Below, in pieces: positions 37,939-49,558 of a stretch of 64,000 bases of DNA. This stretch comes from Arthrobotrys musiformis. Taxonomy: Eukaryota; Ascomycota; Orbiliomycetes; Orbiliales; Orbiliaceae. A program made the position numbers and the translations under genes. The notes beneath the pieces are model-generated. The model had not been told where the DNA came from and did not search any database. It saw only the letters and a program-made list of their open reading frames with translations. The DNA lies in NCBI GenBank assembly GCA_036971715.1, contig JAVHJL010000013.1:62001-126000 (forward strand), given 5' to 3'. Positions within the stretch are counted from its first letter, which is position 1, and every line of letters begins with the position of its first letter.

Positions 37939-39719
37939 ATGCGATCTTATTCATCTAAAATCGAGGAGATTCGGCGAAAGGAGTATGGGTACTTGAATGG
38001 TAAGCTTACACCCCCATCTTTGTAATCACCCCTCGAGCAATCCATACACAAACATTTATCGAAGGGCTGCTATATTCGCACTTCGGACTTTTCTTTGGAA
38101 AGATAATGTGGGCCCTTCAGGGTACTGTTTCCCATTAAAAATAAGACCTTAGAAGGGTATATATTTGTTCTCGACGTCCACCTTAGTTTTTCCCTGTCTT
38201 TATCTGCCAAAGATACCAACGGCCAGGAGCAGTCGCTCCATGTTAGTAAATGCAACAACTAAAATCTTTCGAATGAACATTAGGCGTCACTTATCTCGAC
38301 CATGCAGGCTGCACACTATATCCGACCACCTTGATGCACAAATTCTCTCAAGATATGGCTTCAAACCTCTTCGGTAACCCTCACTCCGCCTCGCCTTCGT
38401 CCATGCTTTCGTCGGAAAGAGTCGAGAACGTTCGCTCCCGCGTTCTCAAGTTCTTCAACGCATCCCCGGACCACTTCGACCTCGTTTTCGTCGCGAATGC
38501 GACCGCTGGTATCAAATTAGTTATGGACGGGTTCAGAGATCTAGAAAAGGGTTATTGGTATGGGTATCATCGAGATTCACATAACAGTCTTGTCGGCGTT
38601 CGGGAACATTCAAAGGCCTCTCAGTGTTTTGCGAACGATGATCAAGTCGAAGACTGGATCAAATCAACTTCCAACACAGGTGAAGAAGAAGAGGCATCAA
38701 CACCAAAATTGTTCGCCTACCCAGCGCAAAGCAACCTGAACGGTCACCGACCGCCTCTTAAATGGTGTGGACAAATCCGGAAAAATAAGAAGAATACGTA
38801 TACCTTGCTTGACGCTGCGGCCTATCTAACCACTGGATCCCTCGACTTGTCAAACTTCCAAGATGCGCCCGATTTTATCTGCATGAGCTTTTACAAGATC
38901 TTCGGGTTCCCAGATCTGGGAGCCTTGATCGTTCGAAAGTCCGCTGGCGCAGATATCCTCACAAAGCGACATTACTTTGGCGGTGGCACCGTAAAAATGG
39001 TCTTGACAATCGACACAACCTGGCATGCGAAGAAACAAGAAATCCACCAATCTTTGGAGGACGGCACGCTACCTTTCCACAACATCGTAGCCTTAGGACA
39101 CGCAATAGATGTTTACACAAATTTATACGGAAGCCCGAAACAAGTTTCGGCCCACGCATCTGGACTCGCGAAGATTGCATACGAAAGGCTTTCACAACTA
39201 CGATATGCAAATGGGGTGTCGGTTTGTGAAATCTACAAGGACGAGCGAGCATCGTACAGTGACTCGACAACACAAGGTCCAACCGTGGCGTTCAACATCC
39301 GCCAAGCGGACGGTTCGTGGATTGGGAAATCCGTGGTCGAGGCAGCCGCAATCAAAAACAATATCCATCTTCGCTCTGGTGGTGTATGCAATCCCGGTGG
39401 TGTAGCGAGCTTTCTACAATGGGACTCACCAGGAATGAAAAAGAATTTCGAAGCCGGCATGTCATGCGGAGACGCCAACGATCTCATGGGGGGGAAACCC
39501 ACCGGGATCGTTAGGATCAGTCTCGGGGCCATGAGTACCATAGCCGACGTGGAGAAATTCTTATCTTTCGTCGAACAGACTTACGTTTACACCGGCACGT
39601 TTGAGAGATTCAAACTGAAGAGCGGGGCACAATCGACCCCGTCGCTAGTGGAAGAAAAGAAAAGACTTCTTAAGAATATGTTCAGAAGTATCGCTGGCAG
39701 GACTCATATTGTCACTTAA
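37939..39719 (+). CDS. Class V aminotransferase resembling the N-terminal half of Mo-cofactor sulfurase
   Basis: Exons 37939-37999 and 38284-39719, 498 aa, with an unusually long 284-nt intron. The junction yields YLNGVTYLDHAGCTLYP, the hallmark opening of molybdenum cofactor sulfurases (HxB/MOCOS type). Further marks are SNLFGNPHS, FVANATAGIK, and SFYKIFGFPDLGALI, in which K225 should bind pyridoxal phosphate. The region LRSGGVCNPGG carries the cysteine expected to hold the persulfide. VRISLGAMST ends the transferase fold. Full-length fungal sulfurases are about 800 aa and end in MOSC domains that bind the cofactor; this protein stops after the NifS-like half and no MOSC frame lies downstream. 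It may be a stand-alone desulfurase or paralogue rather than the main cofactor sulfurase (inference). Confidence 0.85.
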
Positions 39720-40081
39720 TTGACCATCCATATTGCTTTTGTACCCGGCTTCCATCAAATTAGGTCACATTTCGCACTCTACCGGGAAAAAACAAAAAAA
39801 AGATGCAAGAGGCGGTTGTCTTTGATTTACTAGGAGCTTCAAAGGGGTGTATATCGGTCGCATGTGCTTAGCGTTCTGTTTACATATATTTTTATTGCTC
39901 TATCCTTCGAATGTGTATATCAGTTCTTATTCTTATTGCTACAAAAGTATCTATCATTTTTATGTATACGAGAGAATACATTTTTATCCTTTGATATCCT
40001 GTCCCGTCTAGAATATTTTTACTATCCACTATGCAAGCATAGCTAAATAAATCGAAACGGCTTTGGAGGATAATTTCCGCT
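39720..40081. other. Short convergent intergenic region
   Basis: The 3' flanks of two convergent genes, T-rich on the plus strand. Nothing else is seen. Confidence 0.5.
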
Positions 40082-41233
40082 CTACTCCGCCCTAACGACA
40101 TCGATTCTGGTAACCACAGCGGTGGCGACTGGGGGGTATGTTGTTGTGCAACTAGCGCATCGAACGACAGGGTGAGGAATTGTGGTATGCCGCGAGCCGC
40201 TACACACGCTGCCAGTTGCAGTCCCAGAAGCTCCGCAACAGACTAGAGTATTTGATAGTTCCAATTTATCAGCGGAGCCATTTGGCACATTCAATCCTGC
40301 AAGCACGGGCCGAAACCGCCAACCTTAATTCTAGGATAACTTACGCGGGTAGGTAGTGTAATAAGTTTCCATTGGACAGGCCGTTGTTGTTGTTGTTGTA
40401 GTAGTATTTGTGCAAATCACACATCGAGGTATCGGATGGTCGATACTAGTATGGCGAGCACCACTGCAAACGCTCCCGGTCGCGGTTCCAGATTCCCCGC
40501 AGCACACTTATTGAGGTAATACATTCCTTTTGATTAGCAAACGATATAGCTCTATCACATTTTTAGGAGCACGACATTCTTCACGAAGGTCTATTACGTA
40601 CGCGCATATGTGGTATAGTATGTTTCCATTCGACAGGAAGTAATACCATACTCCTCCTGCCTTTTCTCGAAATTGGTAGTTTGAGGTAGTGGAGCGATGA
40701 GAATGCTGGTAGTTGTCTTTGGAGGACAGGAGCAGGTAAACGTAGTTGCCGGAATACTCGGGGCTGTTTGGCCAGAACAATATGTTCTGCAATCAGTTTT
40801 AGTTGCTCCGCAACACCCTATTTGTTGAGAACCCTTTTTATTAGTAATGATAGAATATAATTTATAAGCACTGTGTCATATTTTGGGCGTACATGGATAA
40901 GCTGTGCATGTGCTAAGTTGAGAGCAAGTGTGAATGAGGGAAGTTCCGCCAGGCGTAGTCTTTGGAGTCGTCGACGGCGTCGTTGGGGTAGGTCCGGGGA
41001 TACACTGTGCGTAATATGGATTGTATGTCGTGCAGATGAGTCCATCTTGACATAGACCCTTCAGATCAGAATTCCAGCCAATTCCATCACACTGTTTGGA
41101 CGAAGGTTAGCGCCCGCAGCCTTAGAGCTAATACAAGAGATATACGTACTTGTTGCCAGACTCCAGGAAGCCCTTGAGCCGCGATGGAAACTGCAGCCTG
41201 GAGCACGAAGAATACGGTAACACGTGACCTCAT
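40082..41233 (-). CDS. Secreted CBM1 protein with repeated Cys-rich exons
   Basis: Exons 41233-41150, 41091-40893, 40817-40602, 40506-40345 and 40242-40082 give 273 aa. After a signal peptide (about 1-19) comes a family 1 cellulose-binding module: VWQQCDGIGW, then two Cys, then NPYYAQC. A Pro/Thr linker follows. The last three exons are repeated units, each opening with (W/L)CCG and holding the patterns SGTATGSVCSG and RHTxIxHP. Exons 3 and 4 end in C(R/P)METYYTTY(A/P). All introns after exon 2 are phase 1 and cut at the same place just before CCG, so each unit is a symmetric exon that can be duplicated without breaking frame. It carries no catalytic domain I know. A role in attachment to cellulose or as a wall or matrix protein is an inference. 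Confidence 0.82.
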
Positions 41234-43055
41234 GTTGAACCCAATCAATTCAGGTCGTTATATCCGCCGAAATAGGCTTGGTCTATACAATATGTCGTTG
41301 ACGAGAGAAGGTCTGTAATACTATGTTGCTTGGTACTATATTATTTGTGAGGAATCCAGGAGCATCGCGGCGAGTATCGCCATTTATATATGTTTGTGAA
41401 GCCAGGTTGGAGATCGTGGATGACAAGGACTCCATGTATCACAAAGTTCCTACTCAGCCTTGAGAAGCGACTTGGCCAGCACCTTGCTGACAGCAATTGC
41501 CCACTATAGTACTAGGCCCGCTGGGTCATCGTACCACGATCCCGCTTTATTGTGTATACATGATCGATGACCACGGATCTACGATGAATGCCAACCTTGG
41601 GATAACAGGGACGAGAGAGTCCTTTACCCGAAAGTGATGTTGCATTTCCCATATGTGTAAAAGTGCATATATGCGGCGGATTCAAATCCCAGCCAGACCC
41701 GCCTCGGCACCGGGTAATTTGGTGTGTGCCTTGAACTCTTAAAATGTCTTCTCGCTTCAGGGCTTTTGATCGCTTCCTGTAACGGCAGCGAAGCCTACAT
41801 CTGCAGCCCGACCCTATATTCGACGGCATGATTATAATCACCGATAGGCCGGCTTATCGACTTATCTTAGAGATATTATACATGCGAATTACAATTTAGC
41901 GACATTGCATGGTACTGGATCATGTGGCCATGAACAAGCCTACATTTGTGTTGGTTGTTGGATTTTTGAGCTTAGGCTGATACAAAGCCGCAAAGACGAA
42001 GCCAAGCTAATATTAATTGTCCCGTAGTCTAATATATGGGTGCAAGGGAACCTGCAAATATATACTATAGGCGCTTATATCCGCATATATGAAGTGTGGC
42101 GGAAGCGTTTTTGTTATTGCGATATGGATCCGTAATCCCTTCAAGAGGCCGCTATCTTCAAAAATATATAGTGCAAAGTGTACATGTGTCTACGAGACGA
42201 ACTTTAGCTGAAGTCTGCTCAAGGCTTGAGTGCTTGAGTCGACAGAATTCTGACAACGCTTTCTCCAGGGCAGGCCACCACACTGTGGCCAGAGATATCG
42301 ATCCATAGAATACTCGAGAGAAACATCAAGTCACAACTCGAAGTCACAGTTCTGAAGGCAACTAACCCTCCCGCCCGACGTTAATTTAAGGTTTTAAATT
42401 CCTCGGGCGCACAACTTAAAAATAGTCCCGCTGCTGCTAGCTGCTGCCCATGTGCACGCCCACGTTTGCTAGCCAGTTTACATGATCGGACGATCGATTG
42501 CGACCGCGATTCCTACCTAAGCCTCGCCCGCAAGCCGTAGCGAATCGCAGTCCCCAATTCGAGATTGCGCGATTGTTTGTCCAAAATGCGAAATCGCAGG
42601 ATTCCAGGACCTCAAAAATAGTCACCACGCACCACCATGGCAATTGGTGCCATGGTCTGGGTACGAGACGATGCGAAACGTTTAAAACGGTAGTTGATGC
42701 CAGTAATTTTAATGGTCATGCAATTAATGGCGGCCTGCATGCTACATACATCCAGTCTGCATTTGCATATGAAAGTCTGCCCGAAAATTTACTTTTTTAT
42801 AGCATACATGTATACAATTGAACTCTAGCTTGGTTTCTAAGCTAAATATACACTCCCTTTCGAATTTCGAATTTCGCTGGTTCTCAGGAATCGCATCAAA
42901 CTTTAGGTTGCCGCTTTCTAAATTTTCAATATTCTCGTGCTCGACTACATCTTTAGAGTTCTATACCATAGGCTCCCTCCCCCGGCTCAACTTTCCCCTC
43001 GATATTGGCTGTGTTTTTATCAACTTCTTCGTTCCCTGGGACGGACTACCTCGAC
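41234..43055. other. Intergenic, no gene recognised
   Basis: The 1.8 kb contain the promoter of the CBM1 repeat gene. A minus-strand open frame at 41512-41841 has no recognisable content. The part nearest 43 kb is the 3' flank of the 1,730-aa gene. Confidence 0.5.
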
Positions 43056-46000
43056 CTACACCTTTTTCTTCCGGCCGGGCTTGCGACCTCTCTTCTTTGG
43101 CGGGGCTGCTGGAGCGCTGGATGCCTCATCTGCTTTTCTCTTCTTTGTTATCCTTTCGTGTTCTGCTTTTGCCTTCGGCCAGGATTTTGCCGCTTCCTTT
43201 GGTTTCAATGCTTCTTCTTCCGGTTTTTCAGTCACCGCGGTTGGAGATGCGGGACTTGAAGTGGGGTGTGGCTCTTGGGTCCCTTGATCGGTCTCTTCTA
43301 CCTCCGTTGCATCGTTTTTGCTGTCGATTGGGGCGAGAATTTCACCTTTTGGAGACGGTCTTGGGCTTGCTTCCGCCGCGGGACCACCCTCATTTTCGTA
43401 TTCCTGAACGCTATCAAGAGTCTTCTCTGCGTGCTCCTGCAGAGGGGCCTCCGCCCTTGGACCTTCCGTCTCCTTAGGGTAAGAGAAGCCCGACCCCGGG
43501 ATCAAAGTCCGCTTGACCGCCACAATGATTGGTTCCGGTACCCCATGCCGTGTGATCTCAATATACCGTTCCTCAACCATCCCGAGGCCAGGATATGGAA
43601 GGCGGCGTACTTTGGGAAGAAGTGTATCAGTCGGGTCGATGGTTATCTCATTATTGTCGATATCTGTCACGATACGAGCCCCCAATCCATCTCGTGAGAA
43701 CTTTTGGGAAACCTTAGTGCTGAGAAGTGGGACCGCTAGGCCCTCTTTTTGTCTAGTGAAGCACCTCATGTTGGTGACGCCTGGTTGGGTAATATCTTTC
43801 ACAGAAGTCGGCCTGGTATCGCTAGAGCCTTCGGTTTTTCCTTTCTTCCGACCTCGATTGCTATCACCAAGGGCCTCTTTGAGACCATTCCCTCCATTGT
43901 GATTAGTTATGCCTCCTCGATCAAATACTTTACCTACATCCTCGATTGTGTCAAATGGCAGGCGGACAGTAATGCTTTTCAAAAACTCGATCATGTCATC
44001 AGGGTTTGTTTGAGCTACCGCAGCCCCCGATCCCGTGCTCCTAGTTCCAGCTTCTCCGCCTGCAGGATCAGGCGCGACGAAAGCACCGAGCATGTGTGCG
44101 GCACTTGTATAGCCATATTTTTCATGTGCGTCATCTTCATCTAAGGGGTCCACATCCCACGGGAGCGTGTGGTCGGGCAGTTTGCCGCGGGCAAAATCCC
44201 AAGCAAATGCATCTCCAGTACCCTCGATGGCGTTCTTGCCTGCCGCAGGGCGTTCTATATCCCTCGCCCCAGACACTAATCCGGAGTGAACATCGGGCTG
44301 GTATCCAATCCTAAAGCTGGTTTCAGACCATGCGTTGACATCATACTTCGTGAAATACCCATGCGCCGTCTCCATAACTTCTTGCTCTCGCCACCACCCA
44401 TCCTGCTGGCTAGGTTCAACTTGATTCCACATTAGAAGTCTGTAGTAGTTGAGCCGTTCGTACATAGTCATGTCGTATGCGACCCCACTGTGCTCACCCT
44501 CCGAGAATATCATAGGTTCGTAGTTGTAATTTTTGATCAAATATTCCCGAGCAGAAGCCGTGCTTGGGAACCGTCCGATCGGTGTAAACACAATCCTATT
44601 CCAACATAACGGTGGGAGCGGGAGAGAGTTTTGGTCTGCCTCCGCCTCACCCCCTTCAGGTGGGACCTTCGAGGTCCGGGGTATAACCCCTTTGGTGTTG
44701 ACATTGCCTTCAGAAGAGGACAGAAGCATCTCAGGTTGGAATAACAAAATTCCGTTGTCAATAAACAAATTACCCGGAATACCAGGAACATGGGTTCCGA
44801 GGGCTCCATCGACGCCTGGCAAACAGCGGCCCCTCGAAACATCTGTACAAGTCGTGCTTCCGTAATAGTACGTTTCATGCCTGCTCGATACGCACATATC
44901 ATTGAAGCACGGTTTTGAGGTATCGTTTGGTGCCGCAACTAAGCCGTCGCCGGCATGGTACGAATGTTTCAAGCATGCTGGGTTTTGGCAGAGAATAGTA
45001 TTGCCACTGTTAACATAAGCCTCCCAGAAGATCTTTTCCTCTTTGCTCGATACTTTTTTAGGACGGTGGTGGTGATGCAAGTGCGGCGTGTGATTACCCA
45101 AGTCGAAGTTGTATTTTTTGTATTGTTCGTCAGGATAGGTATGGTGAGGATACATCCACACCGGATCGTCAGGGGAGTACTCCTCCGCGACTGTGGCGTC
45201 TGACTTCTTTGGAACCCGTACCCTGTCCTGGATATCGTGTTTTACTGTGGTCTGCGTTCTAATATTTTCTGATTTCGATGTAGCGAAGCGTCTGAGGAAC
45301 AGCCAATGCATAGATTCGCCGTAGAGGTGGGTGACATGGCTAAACCGTGTGATCACTTCGCTCTGTTGCACCTCGACACCGTTCACTTTCCAGATCCCGT
45401 TCGGTCGGTTCCCTACGTGAATGATTCCGCGCCCACCACTGTCAATGATGACTGAGACCATTGACTGTGGATATTGCTTCGTGATAATATCTGTTGGCTT
45501 TCGAGGTCCACCGTTCTCGGGCATGGAACCCTTGCCCGTGTAGTCTATCGAATTAGGAACATTCGACTTAGCGGTGTGGCTCTCTGATGATACGAAATCT
45601 AAAGACGTACGATATATCACTAACCTTCTTTGAGATGGTGAAATCGCTGGTATTTATACCCTGGGTTCATTTTCCCTGGATCATCGTCGGGAAGTGCGCC
45701 CAATAAATCAAAACCAGTTTTATCAGCGGCGTCCGCCCCCGGCTTCCACCAACTTTGATTAGGGTCATCAGCTGGGGAGCTTCCTTTTCTCCTATGCGGA
45801 TATTAGCAACCTGTCGAACCCAGACGAATAACAGAAGCTTGGAAGCAATTTACCCATGTAGGACCGCCATTGAGCCCAATGCTAGGGGGAATGAGACCAC
45901 TTGTTTCGTAGTTTCGTAGGTTGTTAAGTCCATACCAATAACTACAGCATGACTACCCTGATCGAACCATTGGGATAGCTGCCTCCATACGTCTTTATGA

Positions 46001-48459
46001 TTTTGATGGAGCTTGAAGAGCATTAGATAACCCTCCGCGGGTATCGTATCCGGTGTACCTTGGTGAAATGGGTACCCTCTCTGTGATGATTTCCCTATTA
46101 GTATATACGTCTCAAATCCTGCTCTTCCCATGTTTACACACTAACGTACCAGCTGTGTCCAATCCATGAACCTCTGGATCTCTACCATTGTTTCCGTTCT
46201 TACACGATTTTGGAACGATACGGCTTCGTTGGACTCTTGGAGTAGTTCCAGATCTCTTAACGTTGGAGCAACAGCAGTCGACATGCTGCACCGTATATGT
46301 TCTGTATCTGGCCCCATGTTCCTCCACAAAGCTGATTTCCGGGCATCATCTTGCTCCATCATACGTAAGACACGATCCATGGCGTGGATTATTTCGACGC
46401 CAGTCTGTGGATTACGATTCTTCCAGTTGAACCTATTCCCAGTGATGGTGACCTTGAACCCAAAGCGCTTGAATCGACCCGGGTGGTCATAGTCCTCAGC
46501 TGGGAGTGTGCCTCCTTTGAGGCTCGTTAGACCTGCGAAATCGGTGGTTCTGGGGAAGAGCACTGGAGTGTTATGATTATCGAGTTTAGAGAGCTCGTCG
46601 CTTGCTAAGGAATATATATAACGGGGGACGTCTGATAAAAACTTTTCGAGTACGGTTCCGTCTGGAGCAGATGGCGCGCCGCAAGGATTGAAGACCCAGA
46701 TACACCGACCTGGACCGGTTGTGGCTGCTCCCGTTTTGCCTCCATCCTTAGAACCATCTGTACCCCCGTCCTTAGTACCATCTGTACCTTTATCCTTTGT
46801 GGTGTCCGTAGCCCCGGTCTTGGTGGTATCAGTCGCCCCGGTCTTGGTGGTGTCTGGGGCTCCGCCTATAGTAGTACCGTCTTTGGTTGAATCTTTAGCT
46901 CCGTCTTTCCCTTTATCACCATTCCACCGCCTCTGGACCTGCATATCGATTACTAAGAGCCACCAGCGTAGCTCGCCATTGACATCACAAGCGACGGGCA
47001 CGATGTGCCATCTCTTCCGCCCTAGGTCTCTCTTCAACGATGGCCAAACTCTTCGACGGAAATCCGGGCCTTTACCTCCTACATTTATGTGGTACTTTTC
47101 CCATGGGATTTCAGTCTTGGATGCGGGTTTTTCACTATCTTCTGGCGGGATGGCATCAGTGCCGCCCCCGTCGCCCCCGGCCATTCGAAGCCCCGATCTG
47201 CCAAACTTAGCGCCAATTTTGTGCAAGATTAAGGCGTCACCTGGGCGGTTCCTTCTTTTTACACCACTACCAGGTCGTGGTATGAACGATATTCTCCTTC
47301 CTTTGGTGGCGGCTCGTAGTCCGGCGCCTTCCTCGCCTGGTGGTTTATCTACCTTCTTCGTCTTCTTCTTCTTTTTTTTCTTCCCGTCCTTTGCCTCATT
47401 GATAAGCTCTTGGGCAGCCTTGGTTAGAATTCCGGATAATGGATCGTCGGGATCGATAAGAGTCATGAGGTCTCTCTTCGGGAGGGCGCCGGACGGAACC
47501 CAATTTCCGCTGCTATCGACAGGTAGGAATGGATCATCTCCGTACAGCCCGGCAAGAGGGTGTTTGACTGCTTTGGTTCCTCTTGGTGCCGGTTTGAGCT
47601 TGAGCCAGTCAGGTGTATTGTCGTCATCGCTATCTTCGTCGTCATATTCATCGTCGTCAGCGTCAGCGTCGCCATCGGGCTTGTCTCCAGAATCAAGATC
47701 GACAGGCTTTTCGGTTGTATCAGCGCCCTCGGTGGTTTCTTTCGGATCACCATCCGTACTCTTTCCTTTATCTCCACCATCGCCGCCCGTATCCGCACCC
47801 TCTCCCTTGTCTCCATCGCCACCCCCTCCCCCGTCTCCACTCCCCCCATCATCACCTGGCAATCTAATATCGAGCTTGGTGATTTTAACTGGCTTCCCAC
47901 CTGGAGTGTTTTTAGATGGCATCTTGGGGCCGTTCGCATCCTTTATGTTATAGACTTTCTGGAATTCCTTCTTCCCCATAACCGCCACGTTTGTGACCTT
48001 GCTATCGTCATGCTCATAGTATAACTGAATTGGCGGGTGAACCCGTATCAACTGTCGCAACTCCGGTCCAAGTTGTAGCTGTTTTATAAAACAAGCAACG
48101 ACCATAGCATTCCATTTGACGTAGTCCCAATTCCCTCCAAGCCCAGCCAGATTATCCTCCTGTCCATTGATTGGAAGGAACCAATCTTGAACATCTGTCA
48201 TTTCCTTTGCACTAGCAGGTTGCATGAAAGCCTTGCTGGCTATGGAACCTGACGGCGCAGTCGTGGAGCTGAGAATGGCGTGTAAGTCATCTGATAATTC
48301 GGGAGAGAGGAATTCAGGGTGGAACGGGACATCAAGCGCGAAACCAGCGTTTCTTTTGCGGTTGTAGGGAGCTTGGGTGAAACATGGGAATGGACCGTTA
48401 TATTCGAAGAAGTCGCCAATGGCTATCAAGTTGGGATCGATCGGCCGGCCGCTCGCCAT
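43056..48459 (-). CDS. Undescribed 1,730-aa protein with possible degenerate Ulp1-like region and AT-hook tail
   Basis: Four exons: 48459-46150, 46080-45854, 45791-45625 and 45544-43056. Introns of 69, 62 and 80 nt have GT donors, CTAAT-type branch points and AG acceptors, and the joined frame is open. Residues 203-290 are Gly/Asp-rich and very acidic; a Lys run sits at about 360-370. Residues about 483-700 resemble a C48 (Ulp1) protease: KRWHIVPVACDV, RWWLLVIDMQ, CIWVFNPCG and NPQTGVEIIHAMDRVL. The positions expected to hold His, Asp and Cys appear replaced, and a Thr/Lys/Asp repeat insertion (about 515-580) separates two strands. The second half has a His-rich patch (HLHHHH), a Cys-rich stretch and a C-terminal AT-hook-like basic tail (KKRGRKPGRKKK), suggesting a nuclear, DNA-associated protein. 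The function is unknown, and the Ulp1 link is tentative. Confidence 0.78.
46720..46857 (-). repeat. Coding tandem repeat (Thr/Lys/Asp/Gly units)
   Basis: Imperfect units of about 24 nt encode variants of TKTGATDT, grading into TDGTKDGG units. They lie inside exon 1 of the 1,730-aa gene and would form a disordered loop. Confidence 0.75.
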
Positions 48460-49558
48460 GATGGAATCTTTTCCTTAACCCTATTAGGGTTCTTCCTTTG
48501 AGGGTGGATATAATTGTTCAGGTTTTCTTGCTGGAAAGGAAATGCTAAATAGCTAAATCTGGTAGTCCTTCCACGTTTAGTTGTGGAGCTTTCGACATAC
48601 AGAGAAAGGGGTAAACTCACAGGAGCACACTGCGTATGAGAATGTACTTCATAAGATATTTTTTCAGCCGGAATCAGAATGATTATACAATGAAACATGA
48701 GGCCATGATATCGAAAGTATGTATGGTAGTTTGAGTGGAGAATGTGTAATTGAGTCTGGGGGATAGTTTATACTGAGGAGCTTTAGCACGTTGGAGCCAT
48801 GGAGGAAATACCCTATGGACTCCTCACGAACCAAAACAGAGGGACGACACGTCCTGCAATCCTGCGCTTTCCCAGCGTGTAGACGTGTAGCTTCTGATCA
48901 AAGAAAACGTTGGCTTCTCCAACACCAGTTTGAAGAACAAAGAGAATCGCCAACACATTCTAGTGTTGGATAACTTTTGCCTGTTTCCTCCTCACCACAA
49001 TATAATATTAATTGCACAACAAAGAAATCGGAAAGTCTTCGCGCTTAAATTCGGAAACAAAACATAGGCTCAGAGAATGCTGGTGTGGAGAAATCCAGCC
49101 CCCTCGGAATGAGTTTATGATGCGAGCCAGCACTGGAGCTGACTAGCTGAAGGGGGGCTAGGGGACTCTACGCATCGTCGCAGTTACCCATATATCTGAA
49201 GCCTACGCATTACTTTACTCTAGTAAGTCTGTTGTACCGAAATTTAGTCTAGAGGACGAAATGGGCCTCACTTGCCATGAAATTAGTGAGCCGACCTTTT
49301 CTCGTCAACGTAAATTCCTCCAGAGAGGTCTCGTACCACATATATCATGCATAACTTCTACTCCGTGATGTGTCCTCCGCTTACAGAGGAATGATCTTTT
49401 ATACAAATCGTGAGCTTTCGGTTTACATATTTACAACTTCGGCTTTAGATTATCAATTTTTTGTTGAAGTTGAAGCTCATTCCCTTTTAATTTTATGTAC
49501 ACATGTGCAACTAAAACCCAGAGTCCTTCCCATAATCATGTAGGTCACAATCTGAATT
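48460..49558. promoter_or_regulatory. Intergenic region upstream of the 1,730-aa gene
   Basis: The 1.1 kb carry the promoter of the large gene and the 3' flank of the GH12 gene. A dyad CCAACAC-N6-GTGTTGG lies at 48950-48969, with an extra half-site CCAACAC at 48919-48925. Confidence 0.5.
48950..48969. promoter_or_regulatory. Inverted repeat CCAACAC-N6-GTGTTGG
   Basis: Perfect seven-base arms at 48950-48956 and 48963-48969 with a six-base spacer, the same arrangement as at 13201-13220. It sits about 490 bp upstream of the 1,730-aa gene start. Confidence 0.45.

Noticed and set aside
41512..41841. 109-codon minus-strand frame
   Set aside because: Arg/Cys-rich low-information sequence with no domain or supporting context.
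46688..47953. 421-codon plus-strand frame rich in Ser/Pro
   Set aside because: It is antisense to exon 1 of the 1,730-aa gene. Its length comes from the biased low-complexity codons, and it lacks domains.
43056..48459. Reading the region as two separate genes
   Set aside because: Phase-compatible small exons at 46080-45854 and 45791-45625 connect both large frames, and the second half has no good independent start.
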